Origin: Jackrogersella multiformis
Lineage: Eukaryota > Ascomycota > Sordariomycetes > Xylariales > Hypoxylaceae
NCBI GenBank assembly: GCA_902806575.1
Contig: CADCXD010000004.1
Coordinates: 496,001 to 560,000 of the forward strand
DNA: 64,000 bases
Direction: 5' to 3'
Each line of letters opens with the position of its first letter. Positions within the stretch are counted from its first letter, which is position 1. The position numbers and the translations under genes were made by a program. Under the pieces are notes generated by a model. It did not search any database. It saw only the letters and a list, made by a program, of their open reading frames with translations, and had not been told where the DNA came from. Shown here piece by piece: positions 34,435 through 45,946 of the stretch.

Positions 34435-35415
34435 TTACACATTCACAGCATATAAAGCCAGCGCCGCAACAGCACTCCTCTCAGGGGTTCTGCCCTTCAT
34501 CCCCCGGGCCACCGCATAAATCGGCGGGATCCACAGGCTGAGTATGACGAGCTCCAGGGCGCCGACCCAGTGGTACGTGCGCACGCGATTGCCCCTGAGC
34601 GCGAGGAACGCCATGCACGCCCAGAGCAGGACGAACGAGGTGACGGCCGGCGGGAGCACCAGCAGGTCGGCGCGGAAGTACGCCAGCGACAGCGCCGCGG
34701 CCGCCACCCCCGCCGCGAGCTGCGCGAACCCCAGCCACAGGAACCCCCACAGCACCCGGTAGTACCGGTCGTAGCACGCGACGTGGAACTGCTCGTGGGC
34801 CCGGCTCGGCGCCGCCGACCCGCCGACCGGCCACCCGCACCACCGGCACGCCCACGCCGCGCGCTCGTCGGCCAGGCTCGCGCTCGCGCCCACGCGCAGG
34901 TCGCGCCCCGCCGCCGCGCACCGGAAGCACTTGGAGCTGAGGGGGCGGCCGCCGCCGCCGTCGGGCCGCAGCAGGACGAGGCTGTGGCGGCCGGGGCGCG
35001 CGAGGCACGCCGCGCAGTGGGAGGTGAGCTGGCGCGCGAACAGGTCGTCGCCGCCGAAGTGGGCGCGCACGAAGTCCGGGGTGAGCAGGGCGCGGAAGTG
35101 GCGGCAGGTGCGCCGCAGCCGCTCCATGTCGCCGAAGCCCAGCCGCGTCGCGATCATGTACTGCAGCTCGTTGGGCAGCTCCAGGAGCCGCGACCGGACC
35201 TCCGCGACGGACGACTGCTCCGATGCCGAGGCTTGGAAGCACGAGTAGTCGGCGCTGCGGGCCCTGGACCGCGCCGAGATTTGAGAACGGGGAGAGGTGG
35301 GGCAGCGGTCGTCGCCTTCCCCGCCCGGGCTCGCGGCCTTCTCGCGGAGGTGCTCGATGCCTTGCCGGACCAGCAGGTCGATTCCGCTTGTGGGTGTGAT
35401 GGTTTTCATATCCAT
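34435..35415 (-). CDS. F-box protein with Cys-rich region and C-terminal membrane helices
   Basis: Single-exon gene, 326 residues, very GC-rich. An F-box lies at about 77-120 (LLELPNELQYMIATRL...LRRTCRHFRALL). F-boxes bind Skp1 and place proteins in SCF ubiquitin ligases. A Cys/His-rich stretch follows, with CAAC, CFRC, CRWCG and FHVACYDRYY, a possible zinc-binding fold. Three or four hydrophobic helices end the protein (VLWGFLWLGFAQLAAG, LLVLPPAVTSFVLLWACM, VGALELVILSLWIPPIYAV). A membrane-anchored F-box protein is unusual but known in filamentous fungi. The substrate is unknown. Large Arg/Pro-rich open frames on both strands here are GC-composition shadows. Confidence 0.78.
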   Translation of the reverse strand: MDMKTITPTSGIDLLVRQGIEHLREKAASPGGEGDDRCPTSPRSQISARSRARSADYSCFQASASEQSSVAEVRSRLLELPNELQYMIATRLGFGDMERLRRTCRHFRALLTPDFVRAHFGGDDLFARQLTSHCAACLARPGRHSLVLLRPDGGGGRPLSSKCFRCAAAGRDLRVGASASLADERAAWACRWCGWPVGGSAAPSRAHEQFHVACYDRYYRVLWGFLWLGFAQLAAGVAAAALSLAYFRADLLVLPPAVTSFVLLWACMAFLALRGNRVRTYHWVGALELVILSLWIPPIYAVARGMKGRTPERSAVAALALYAVNV

Positions 35416-36519
35416 TAATCGGATTGTATGACCACGGGAATCCGGATCGATTGTATTTTGAAAATGAAAATTGAAACCGAGGTTGTTTCAAACTCAGGAA
35501 TAACTGCTCGGTGCTGGACGGCTAAACGAGCATCCTGGCGTCCCTCGCTGCTCGTCCAATGTCGTAGTCTTATAATTTCGAATTTCGATGAGTCTGACGC
35601 CTTTCGTGTGTCGTTCGGATTAGATGGTCTAATATTTGGTCTGATAGTGGCTTTAACACGAACCAAGCAGGATCTCGAGGTTACTTTAACAACAAATTTC
35701 CAAACATGATAGCAGCAAATCCCAACACCTGAATGTATTTAGTACGCTGTCGAGATCTGCTCTTTAAAAGCTTGTGTCCTTATTAGTGTTTCCGAGCTCC
35801 CAAGTTCCCAAGTTCTGCGGAAAATAGAGTTGACGATCTTTATGCGAAAGACTAGAAACTATACAATACAAACAATATAATAAGGATATGCCTGTGTTTA
35901 TTTGATTTTCTTGTTTGTTTTACTTTTGCATGTCGTATCGTGATAATCATGGTTTGGTCAGGCACACTTGCGTTAGGCGTCGCGACGAGGGGACGTAACA
36001 GTTACGGCCAAGGTCTTGGCTACGTGTTTGAGAGTCTGAGCGGTAGGATATAGTAGAAACAACGTCACAACTATCACCGATACAGCATCCCGGTGATCGT
36101 CCACCAATAGCACGTACCATGTTGATCTGCGCTGAATATAAAAGAACCTTGGGAATCTTCGTGACTGTTACGACTAGGCGACGGGGACTCACCTAATGTT
36201 ACTTACCGAGGTATCTACCTAAGCTATATTAGAAGATATAATCTTGAAACAAAACAATGTTTAAATAGGATGACAACCCACTAGTGAATTAGTTGGGTCG
36301 GTATGTGAAGCCCCTGACCCTTTTTAATCGAGGCGCCATAATTGAGGGCACCATGTGAGACAGATAGTACTAGTAGTTAGCAAAACAAGGGGTTAGAGGA
36401 ATTGATCATTTGGTCATCATTTTAAAATCAACCTGCTACACTCTTGGATACATGTCCAGCTTATGCTCCCCTGCCGTCTATCTGGTATCGTAATCAACTG
36501 TCAACTTTGCCCGACGAGC
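35416..36519. other. Intergenic, no gene
   Basis: Spacer of ~1.1 kb between the F-box gene's promoter side and the 3' end of arp3. ORFs at 35428-35709 and 35947-36192 lack protein character. Confidence 0.6.
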
Positions 36520-38292
36520 CTACGAACCACCAGGCCCACCCAGCAGGGCGAATCTTCGGACGATTCCGGGTCCGTACTCTTGATACTATACACGGTTAGC
36601 ACCTTAGCCGTTCTAAGTATCGTACAGAAAAGAAAAAACTCACCTCGGCCTTGGTGTGACAATAAGATCGGAACTCGGGGGTCTGTCCTAACAAGCTGCC
36701 GCCGAACCACGGTCCGTGCCGTTGCCGCTTGTGCGAGATTACCTGAACCTCCAGACCGCCACTCTTCGCTCCTCCGCTGCGGACCTCGCTAGCCCGGATT
36801 CTGGCATCTACCAGGTGCTTGATGTCGCGCTGCAATCTTCGGCCGAAGTCCTTGTATAACGTGCTGCCTCCCGATAGCACGATGTTCTTGTACAATCCTC
36901 GTCGGACGTCGATCGGGCTCGACTGGATAACGCCGTCCACGACGACGGGGAGCGGCGTCAGGAAGTCGGAAGAGTAGATCTCCGGGTTGAAAAATATCTC
37001 GGGGGCGAGGAACCGCTCGTATCCTACGTCGACGGTGACCTGACGGCCGCCCGGCTGGGAGACGACGTGCTTAGCGAACCTGCTGCGGTCCCGGTCGAAC
37101 CTCGAGAACTCCTTGACGATGTCGGGGCACACGTAGCAGTATTCCTCCTTGATCTCCTGGGCCGTCTTCAGCGAGCTGTCGGGCTCGCCTCGGTCGCGCA
37201 GCAGGGACTGGACGAAGTAGGTGATGTCTCGGCCGGCGATGGGGATCGACTTGATCGAGGACCCGATAACGTAACCTTCGGCCACGGGGATGACGTGCGT
37301 GACGCCGTCGCCCGAATCGATGACGGTACCGGTGAGGGACCGGTCCGAGACCTTCGCCGACGTCCAAGAGGCGGCGAGCGCGAGGACGGCCTGGACCGCG
37401 ATGTAGAGGCCGGCGCAGTTGAAGGATTCGAAGAAGATCTCGGCGGTGTTTTCTCGGTTTTCGGGGGGGTTCAGGGGCTGCTATAGGTTAGCGACGGTCG
37501 TGCTCCTAGACTGGCGAAGGCTGCATACGGGTTCGGTCAAGAGAAAGTAGTGATCTTCGGGTTCGACACGCAGGTACTTGAAGATGGAATTCGACCAGAA
37601 TCTTTCCATATGGTCCTAATGATATGTTAGTAAGAATATGGCAATATAGAATACGTCAATACAGAATATCAATACAGAATATCAATATAGAATCGGAGAA
37701 GCAGATCTAGAGCTTACCCAGTTCTCTATTTGACCATGTCGGATAGGGTAATGCAGTCCGTAACCTATGCCAACATCAACATCCCGATCACATCCGGCAC
37801 GCGTCGGTCGATAACTGACCTGGTCCGTTCGAGGCGGCAATGGCTTCGTCGCCGATGAAGAAGTCCAAGTCTTCGGTGCCTCGCTTCGTCGATAGGTGAC
37901 CCGTGGGGCCGGCACCTCCCGTGAGGAAGGATGGCTTGTTTCCTACGGCAGGCCGACCTGATCCGGTTCCTCCGCCGCCTCCGGCCTGGCCCTTCGTGGC
38001 TATCGCGGTCGGGAAGACGAACGAGGGAGAATCGTTACCGGCGAAACCTATTCGTCGCGAAAGGGGCGGTGGGTTAGTGGGAACGCAACTGGTAGGACTC
38101 GTGGCGGTATAGATCCGACGCGGAAAGCTCGCTTACCAAGCTTTGAGAATCCCGTGCCGCTGTATTAGTACACCAAGTCAGCATCTTCTTCCCTCCTAAC
38201 ATCGATTCTGCACAGCTCAAGGGAGCAGCTGTTGACTGCGGGGTTCGGAGAACGTACTTGTCCATGACAACGGCAGGGGTTTGGTTCGCCAT
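36520..38292 (-). CDS. arp3: Actin-related protein 3, Arp2/3 complex subunit
   Basis: Predicted 439 residues, seven exons: 38292-38258, 38159-38137, 38047-37820, 37764-37718, 37615-37529, 37477-36644 and 36585-36520. All join in phase. The protein begins MANQTPAVVMDNGTGFSKLG and contains the actin phosphate loops (DNGTGF and DSGDGVTH), YPIRHG, and the Arp3 signatures IGSSIKSIPIAGRDITYF, CYVCPDIVKEF, LSGGSTLYKDF and WFGGSLLGQTPEF. Length and motifs match fungal Arp3. With Arp2 and five ARPC subunits it nucleates branched actin at endocytic patches. The many small 5' exons are normal for fungal actin-family genes. The exon 6 acceptor is a tandem TAGCAG (NAGNAG); the downstream CAG gives the conserved EPPLNPPEN. 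Confidence 0.95.
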
Positions 38293-40052
38293 TATGGGTG
38301 GTTAGGAGCCGCGAGCTTCCCGTGAACCCGAGGTAAAGGTCACCACAGCGGAGGTGAAGAGTTGAAGAGTTGAAGCTGTAGTTGTAGTTGTAGTTGTAGT
38401 TGTAGTTGTAGTGTCGAGAATCGGCGGGGTAGCTGTTGGAGGTTGACGATGATGAGGCCTAGAAAGTTGAAATTACATGGTTCCGTGCCTATCAAGAAGA
38501 TACGTAGGTGCCCGGCCACGTGTGGCTGTGCAAGCTAGTTGGTGGGGGTAGTGGATACCTGGGTACCTACCTACACTAGGTAGACTTGAATGCGGCTGGC
38601 GTGGCTTCCTATGGGTTTGGGAAATATGTGGGTACAGTGGGCCAGACATAGATACACAGTACAGCTGTCTGCCACTTGCATATCTAAACTCTCTTTCATA
38701 GTTCACAATTCATAGTTGTCGCCCTCATTTTCATTACACATCTTGTTCTTATAACTACATTTATTGTTCTCATACACAACTCACAACCACATTGACTTAC
38801 ACTTACACCACTTACCTAGTTACATGAATATATCAAAAAGATTCAACTTGAACCTTCCATCCGTACCTAAAATGAATACTATCAAGAGATGCTGTGGTGT
38901 CTAATAGATCCTAATAGATCCTACCTGGGTAGTTGATTGGATAAATGAAGGAGCTCGTTAAGATTAGGATACTCAAAGTTAAGAGACCATATATCTAGGT
39001 ACCTACCCTAGCAGGTATAGAAGATATTTTCAACTATCGAGTCAAGAAGGTACGATAACTACTTGAGTATCGCCGTCATATTCTCTATTCTCTATACCAG
39101 AGGCAACAGCATTCAACCCCTTTTCTACCCAAGTAACCCGGCCACTTCGTCTTTCTCAGCCAGCTTCAACTACCAGCTTTAACTACTAGCTTCAACTATG
39201 ACAAGTTTCCAAGGTTTCGACTTCCGTCATCTAAAGCCGCTGCCTCGGTATTCTCAAAAGTCATATTCATTAGCACATTCTTCTAAAGGTCTATGCTTCT
39301 TAACTCTTCCAAATATTCTATCTACTCCTCGTTCCATTTCCTTAAAATCTCCCTACATATACTTTCACTCACACCACCGACGTCTGGAAGGGATACTCTA
39401 ACGTATCCCTCTAGCAAGTACTATATATCTCTTCCCTCCTCTCCGAGCACTAGTTATCCCGTATCGATTCTTCTATTCTGTCCACCGCCGATCCCTACCT
39501 CAAGACGGCACCTGGTCACTCTCGAATTTTCCCATCTCTCGTGAAGTTTGTCTCGCACGATCCTTCGATTCTGCTTCTCATTCTTGTAAATTAGTCCCCG
39601 CGTACGCATTTCAATACGTAAACCGTCACTTTCGGTCGGTAATCAACTTCTTCGATTTCCTGGGCGTTCAACTTTCCGTTCTGGTACCATGAGCCAAAAC
39701 GCCTCGACCGTCCCTTATCAGAATCTCACGAATCCCCTCGATTCTGCTCCGGCTCTGGAGTAGGCCCAGCTGGTAGATTGGTTAGACAAACGCTGGGGTT
39801 CTTCGTTTTACACGATAGTCACAGACAGAGCATCAGGCAAACCATCTTCGTCTGCACAAACAGAAACCTGTGCACAATCTTGGGTACTGACAAATTGATC
39901 CAACTCGCGAGGAAGCACATAGTAGCCAGCGTCGTCCATTTCTGGGTAAGGGTAAGTTAGACAGCGGCAGGCAATTCTCTCGAAGAACCGGTGACTACGG
40001 CATCCGCCTCATACGACATCTGTCTCATAAGATATCTGTCTCATACTGCATT
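38293..40052. promoter_or_regulatory. Divergent spacer, arp3 / taspase-like gene
   Basis: About 1.76 kb. Near arp3 is a hexanucleotide repeat (TAGTTG)n at about 38377-38412. The side next to the taspase-like gene is pyrimidine-rich (39200-39700), as fungal promoters and leaders often are. ORFs at 39198-39401 and 39293-39544 are Ser/Pro/Tyr-rich products of that composition and are not supported. GGTACCTACC motifs occur at ~38563 and ~39000. Confidence 0.55.
38375..38412. repeat. Hexanucleotide microsatellite (TAGTTG)n
   Basis: Five to six near-perfect TAGTTG units about 85 bp upstream of the arp3 start codon. On the arp3 sense strand this is a (CAACTA)n tract, probably in the 5' untranslated leader. 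Confidence 0.75.
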
Positions 40053-42023
40053 ATGGATTCTGCCAACTTTCAAAACGCTGATGACTCGAATCTACACGAC
40101 AAAGACGACGGAAGCGATGACATCATTGATGGTCTACCATGGGTGGTCGCTAAGCGTCCGAGATCTTCCGCCCCTTCGGATAGTGATAAGATCCCTTCCG
40201 TAGATGGAGCGGCGGATCGCTGGGGGAAGCGTAGGAAATTACCGGTATCGGCTATCTTCATCCACGCCGGGGCCGGATATCATAGCACCATCAACGAGAG
40301 GATACACCTAGAAGCCTGCAGCGAGTAAGCAGATGGGCTCCGAATAGCCCCCATGACCTTTGACGGACAATCCTGACTCGTGACAGGGCTGCTCGCCTGA
40401 GCATAAAACTCCTCCGCTCGGGCTATTCGGCCATCGACGCCGTCGAGGCTGCCATCAAGGTCCTCGAGGACAAAGAGATCACCAACGCCGGCTACGGGAG
40501 CAACCTGGCGATCGACGGGACGGTAGAATGCGATGCCACCCTCGTCGACCACCTCGGCCGGAGCGGAGCCTGCGGCGCGGTTCCAAGTAAGTGAACCTAG
40601 ACCTCCTCCGGGGGCGGGGGCCCACATCTCAGATTGCTTACGATGGAGCTTTTTAGATATCAAAAATCCCATCACCTTAGCCAAGGTCATCCTCCAGTGC
40701 AGCAGCAAACCCCTCTCCCTGCGCCGCGTCCCCCCGAACCTCCTCATCGGAGACGGCGCCAAGGAGTTCGCCCGGGAGTCGGGCATGCCGCTGATCCCCA
40801 ACGAGTGGCTCGTATCGAGAAACGCCCGAGACCGCTACGTCAGATGGCGCGAAGATCTGAGACGGGCCGAGGGCAAAGAGTCTCCGGCCGAGGGTCCCGG
40901 CAGCTGCGAGCGCGCCGCCGGCGCCGAATTCGACAGCGAGGCTCGCCAGGGCGCGCGTCGAGATCACACGACCGCCATCCTGACCGGGACCTGGAACGAG
41001 GGCCAGCCGGACTCGCCTGCGCCGGCTTCGCCTTGGGAGGGCGGGTCGCCTACGCATACCTCGCAGAACTCTCACCCGCCCGTGCTGATAAAGGTCGGCA
41101 TCACCCCGCAGGCCTCGCCCGGAAGCTCGGTCGACCGCAGCCCGCTCAGCTTCCTAGGTTCGTCTCTCTCTAGTTCCAAAGGCCTATCCGGGAAGATATT
41201 GTCGCCAAGCCCGAGCCCGAGACGCCCGCAGTTCATCTCCGGCCCGAGCAGCGAATCTTTAAAGCCGAGCTCGAGCACGTCGGCACCGAAAAACGCGACC
41301 GGAGCGGCGCTCCACGACGGCGCCGGTTCGCGTGTCTTCTCGGAGCCTCTCGCGTACCCTATCACCCAGGAGCCTGATATAGCCGCCACGCTGCTAAAGC
41401 TTGACAGGCCGCCGCCGTGCTGTGCCGCCGACCGTCACGAGAGCGACGAGGACGACGTCGACAAGATCACCGACACGGTCGGCGCGATCGCGATCGACCA
41501 ATCCGGAAAGATCGCGGCCGGGTCGTCTTCGGGCGGCATCGGCATGAAGCACCGAGGACGGATCGGGCCGGCGGCTCTGGTGGGAATCGGAACGGCCGTG
41601 ATCCCGGCCGACGGGCAGGACAGCGAGGGCGTCGCCGTCGCCGCCGTGACGAGCGGCACCGGCGAGCACATGGCGACCACCATGGCTTCGCAGAAATGCG
41701 CGGACCGCATATTCCAAGGCACGCGCCGCGGGCCGGGCGGGAAGGACGTGCCCGAGGACGACGAGAGCGTGATCCTCGAGGGCTTCATCGTCAACGACTT
41801 CCAGGAGCACCCGGGCGTCAAGTACTCCTCCTCGGCCGGGGCCATCGGCGTCATGGCCGTCAAGAAGAGCCCCGTGGGCTACTACCTGTATTTCGCGCAC
41901 AACACCGACTCCTTCGCCCTCGCGTCCATGGGGTCCAACGACCGCGAGCCGTCCTGCGTCATGTCGCGCGTCAGCGAGGGGAGCTCCGGCATCGCTCAAG
42001 GCGCCCGGAAGATTCACCTGTGA
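40053..42023 (+). CDS. Taspase-1-like threonine aspartase (asparaginase-2 family Ntn hydrolase)
   Basis: Predicted 612 residues, exons 40053-40324, 40387-40586 and 40657-42023. All introns are GT-AG. The alpha part has FIHAGAGYHSTINE, AIDAVEAAIKVLED and NAGYGSNLAIDGTVECDA, the asparaginase-2/taspase hallmarks. The beta part begins at the nucleophile Thr431 in TDTVGAIAID, followed by SSSGGIGMKHRGRIGPAALVG, which matches taspase rather than plain asparaginase. Family members cleave themselves before this Thr; taspase then cuts substrates after Asp. About 225 residues of Ser/Pro-rich, probably disordered sequence separate the alpha core from the nucleophile, far more than in animal taspase. The N terminus has an acidic region and KRPR / KRRK basic patches that could be nuclear signals. 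Fungal substrates are unknown. Confidence 0.88.
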
Positions 42024-42768
42024 GCTGGCCGCTCCGATGCCGACGCCGGCGGCTGATTCTTGCTAGATCCGCCGGGTCGATCCGGAAGACCTCCCAGTTT
42101 GCGTAGGTACTCGTCGACTTTCCATCCGCAAATTCGCTAGCAACCTGATTTTAACCTTCAAATTGATTCACCCTCGCACCTCACCTTACCTTACCTTACC
42201 GTTCCTATTTGTATACTTAGATTGGGATGAATTGCGTTGCATCGGGACGGGTTTCTCGAGATACCTAAGCGGCCGCCTTTGATTATCAACCGAGGCAATC
42301 CGCCTGTGACCCCGGGGACCGCCGCGACCTCCAAATAGCTACCCCCGGACCGAGGCCAGAGTTTCGACGGAGCGATAGAATGGAAATGCAATTCACGAGC
42401 GGCTACCGAATCGAGGCAACCGCCCGACCGAATGTGGCATCGGGACCGCCCGGACGGCTTAGATAGAATGAAGATAGGTAATAATTCGGAAATTTAAACT
42501 ACCTACTCCTAGAATGACAACCTTCGATGCTTTTGTGATTCGTGATGTTTTCGTCCCGTGCCGGACGCCCTGTCTATGCAGATCCTGGCCTAAGCCATGC
42601 CTAAGCCTAAGCCGTTATTAAGAAAACTTTTATGATACAAACTCCGCCTGCTTCCTCGCCACGCACTTTCGCCACGCACTTTTTATATCAGTACAGCAGC
42701 CCGCGCTTGCGAAAACGCGGACCCGTTCCACTCCTTCGTCACTTTCATATTCACCTTCACCTTCACCT
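42024..42768. other. Intergenic, converging 3' ends
   Basis: 745 bp between the taspase-like and tfb4 stop codons. Contains small CCTTA (~42180-42200) and CTTTCACC-type (~42745-42775) reiterations. No gene. Confidence 0.6.
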
Positions 42769-43932
42769 TCACCCAGGCACGGGGGTCCCCGCGGCGCTCC
42801 CCGTCTCCTCCCTGCCGCCGTTGGCGCGGGCCTTCGCCTTCTTCTTCTTCCGGCGGGGCACGACGGCGGGGCGGGCGCCGTAGCTGCCGAGGGCGAGGCG
42901 GGTGCCGCAGGTGAGGCACTCGGCGTCGCGCGGGACCTCGCAGAAGATGCTGAGGCAGATGCTGCACACGAAGCCGGTGTCGACGACGCGGCGGTGGCAG
43001 AAGCAGGCCGCGCGGAAGTCCACCGTGTCCTGGGTGGGCGATACCAGCGACTTCCGCGCCTCGGCGTCGGCGAGGAACCCGCACATCAGGTACGAGAGCA
43101 GCCCGCCCGGGTTGGGCGCCGCCGACAGGTACGTCCCGCTCGTGATGAAGGCCGCCTGCTGCAGGAAGGTCGGCGTCCCGAAGAGCGAGAGCGTGTCGAT
43201 GGGGATGCGCGCGTGCGACGCCGCGAATACCGCGTTCATCGTCGGGATGTACTGCGCGGGCTCCGAGTCCGATACCGAGAGCACCAGGATGCGCGAGTGC
43301 ATCGTGGCGGCCGACAGCGACGCGCCGGGGTCGGAGCCGCCGCCTGGGGGCGCGGAGGGAGGGTTCGCGGGGTTGGAGGAGGAGGAGGATTTTCCGGGGT
43401 CGAAGGCAGACGACATCTTGTGGATGTAGGACAGCGCGAGGGTGAGGGCGCCGGACACGAGAGTCGTGGGGTTGAGGTCCGAGGGCGAGGTGCTCTCGAT
43501 GAGGGACCGGAGAGAGGTCAGGATGGACGATTCGATCTGGGCGAACTGAGGGAACTTGTTGGCGGAGGCGGCTAGGTCTGTTGCCGCTGCCGCTTCGCCG
43601 TCGGCGTCGGTCATCTCGACGTCCTGGCCATCGCTTCTGCCGTTGCTGCCGTCGCGGTGGCGGTGGCGGTCGGGGTTAGGAGACTTGGGGTACAGCCACA
43701 CGGCGCGGTTGGGGTGGGCGGCGAGGATGGCCACGTGGTTATCGTTGCCGAAAGCGAGGTGGGCGTTGACGAAGACGAGAAGGTTAGCGACGGCGTTGGC
43801 GATGGGGAGGCGGCTCGAGAGGGCGGCCCAGGCGCGAGGGTTGGTGTCGACGACGATGGTGAGGAGGGAGGGCACCTGATTGGTGGAGGAGGGGGGCGCG
43901 CTGTAGTGGTCCGAGGCGTCGATGCGGTTCAT
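42769..43932 (-). CDS. tfb4: TFIIH core subunit Tfb4 (p34)
   Basis: Single-exon gene, 387 residues. The N-terminal von Willebrand-like fold is recognisable from LLTIVVDTNPRAWAAL, LLVFVNAHLAFGNDNHVAIL and the later SRILVLSVS and AQYIPTMNAVFAASHARIPI strands. The C4-type zinc-binding C terminus has ACFCHRR, GFVCSICLSIFC and ECLTCG. This order defines Tfb4/p34, which binds Ssl1/p44 in the core of TFIIH and works in transcription initiation and nucleotide excision repair. Fungal-specific low-complexity inserts (NPDRHRHRDGSNGRS and a Ser/Pro/Gly loop at ~175-205) and a basic tail (RRKKKKAKAR) extend it slightly. Confidence 0.92.
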   Translation of the reverse strand: MNRIDASDHYSAPPSSTNQVPSLLTIVVDTNPRAWAALSSRLPIANAVANLLVFVNAHLAFGNDNHVAILAAHPNRAVWLYPKSPNPDRHRHRDGSNGRSDGQDVEMTDADGEAAAATDLAASANKFPQFAQIESSILTSLRSLIESTSPSDLNPTTLVSGALTLALSYIHKMSSAFDPGKSSSSSNPANPPSAPPGGGSDPGASLSAATMHSRILVLSVSDSEPAQYIPTMNAVFAASHARIPIDTLSLFGTPTFLQQAAFITSGTYLSAAPNPGGLLSYLMCGFLADAEARKSLVSPTQDTVDFRAACFCHRRVVDTGFVCSICLSIFCEVPRDAECLTCGTRLALGSYGARPAVVPRRKKKKAKARANGGREETGSAAGTPVPG

Positions 43933-45946
43933 CGTGCCGGCTGACTCTAGCGGGGGATTTTTCTTAGGTCATGGGAGAGGGTTTGGTGGTGGTATTTGTC
44001 GAAGGCGTTACGCTATTAATCCACATCCGCCCTCGCTATGTTTAGAGTTGTCCTTTAAGATTGTAAAAGCAGTGTGGCGGTACTTTATTCTGTCTGTAAT
44101 ATGTCGAGAGCTAGACATAGTACATATCTAGGTACCTAAGTAGATGATTAGATAATCGCAGGCATAAATGAGAGTGGAATTTAGTATGAATTTGGTGTGA
44201 AGTTTAAGAAGCTCAAGTTTGTCAAACGATAAAGACGATGACAATAGATTACTTAGGTCTAGGTACTTTTGTAGGTATAGATAAGATCCATGGATGGAAT
44301 TTAATTTAATTAGCTCCAGCTTCTAGGTACCTCCTAGGTACTCACCGAGCTCACCTACCCTTAGGTACCTAGCTTACCTAGAAACACACCTGAGCCTGAC
44401 AAAGACCCGCAAACGACCGTGCTCTAGCGCGCCTGCACCTTTAAATGCCGCGCTCAGCCGGCAGCCGGGGCTGATAACCCACTAATAAAGACGCCAGCTC
44501 ACATGACTAATAGTTAGACGTCATCTTTTAGCAGATCTTACGGAGCCACCCCCTGCAAGCCACTTACACTTTATCGGGCGCGTGAGGTTCCAAGGTTTCT
44601 TGATAAGTGATAACTTTATTGGCGTCGAATTTTAGCGGGGTAATTGTATGTAAAGTTTTGTAAACTGTAATGAACGAATTACTAAATGAATGAACTTCAC
44701 TTTCCGTTTGTGACTTTGACAATATCACCAGTAGTCACTACCTACCTAAGTTACCTAGGTACATTACCTAAGTTCTTACCTACCTCCTACCTACCTAGCT
44801 GCTAGGTAGACTAGAAACTAAAATTCTCCAACTCCAATTTTAATTATTTCTCTTAGGCCAAGCCAATACTTTCGAAACATCTACTCATCCAACTCACAGA
44901 TTGAGACATATGTGACAGATACCTTACCTGGTACTGTACCAAGAAACAAATGTACGTGGCTATCCCCATGTCATTTCTATAAAGATTTCATTGCAGAGTT
45001 ATATGTTACATCCATGCTACATACTGCCTACATGCTACACACTGCCTGGATACTACATACCAGTCAACTACAGACAAGAGACCAGTCTAGCCGTCTCGCT
45101 TCCCTCCGCACTACTTCTATCTTTGGACGTCTCACATGTTATAAGCACCTCTCAAGGTTAAGTTATGCCGCAGTGACTAATGCCCATTGACTAACGCCTA
45201 GTCGATCTAGTTTTAGTTCATGTGAGTGAATTGCTAGCGATCCGCAAACCGCAAACCACAAACCGCCAAGATCTTTTATCTTGAAACAGCCTCGGATCGT
45301 GGCTTATTCTAAAAACAACTTTGAAATAGATATCCAAAAAGGTAAAAAGGTAAAACCCGATCCCTCATGATTATCCCTGCAGCTAACTAGGATTATCGTT
45401 TCTGCCAGTCGGATCACAAACCTTCGTAAGTAAGAAAAGGTATGTTCTTTGTATCCAATCCTCTTTCATGTCCGTCACGAGTCCAACACGGTCGTATCAT
45501 ACCCCATACATCTTACATTGGATATGATGAAAGCGCCTTTAAGCGACGATACTTTCCTTCCTTGATTTGGGCATTACATTCGAGGGTTATTTAATTTTCC
45601 TCATTTCTTGATTTCTTCATTCCCCTTGATATAAATATTACCATTTTGCGCTTCTCACTTCTATAAGTCGTGAACTACCTCATACACCATCTAATTACCG
45701 TACGCTACTACCAAAAATACCACTCTAAAAACTACTAAGGAACTAGCCAGATATTCTATTGCTGACGAAGCGTTAGACTCGAGGCTGCCAACGCGCCACT
45801 ACGCCACTATCATCCATCTCGCTATCACTCATTTTTTTACTCATCTTTCGTCAAGCGCACCTATTTATACCTTCTTTTATCCCTCCTAACTCGCATATTC
45901 CTCCAGAGCCCAAACACCACCTGGTATATTCGTCAGAGGAGCAACA
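43933..45946. promoter_or_regulatory. Divergent spacer, tfb4 / UNC-45-like gene
   Basis: About 2 kb without a supportable ORF. Many TACCTAGGTA-type palindromes (44130, 44320-44375, 44735-44810). A pyrimidine-rich leader precedes the UNC-45-like start (45830-45940). The frame at 44912-45190 overlaps TGCTACATACTGCC-type repeats and is not protein-like. Confidence 0.55.

Noticed and set aside
34481..35491. Long Arg/Pro-rich ORFs on both strands over the F-box gene
   Set aside because: They are composition shadows in GC-rich DNA; only the 34435-35415 frame has domains and a plausible start.
41394..42106. ORFs opposite and out of frame with the taspase-like gene
   Set aside because: The taspase frame has catalytic motifs and conserved splice phases; the others are Arg/Gly/His-rich shadows.
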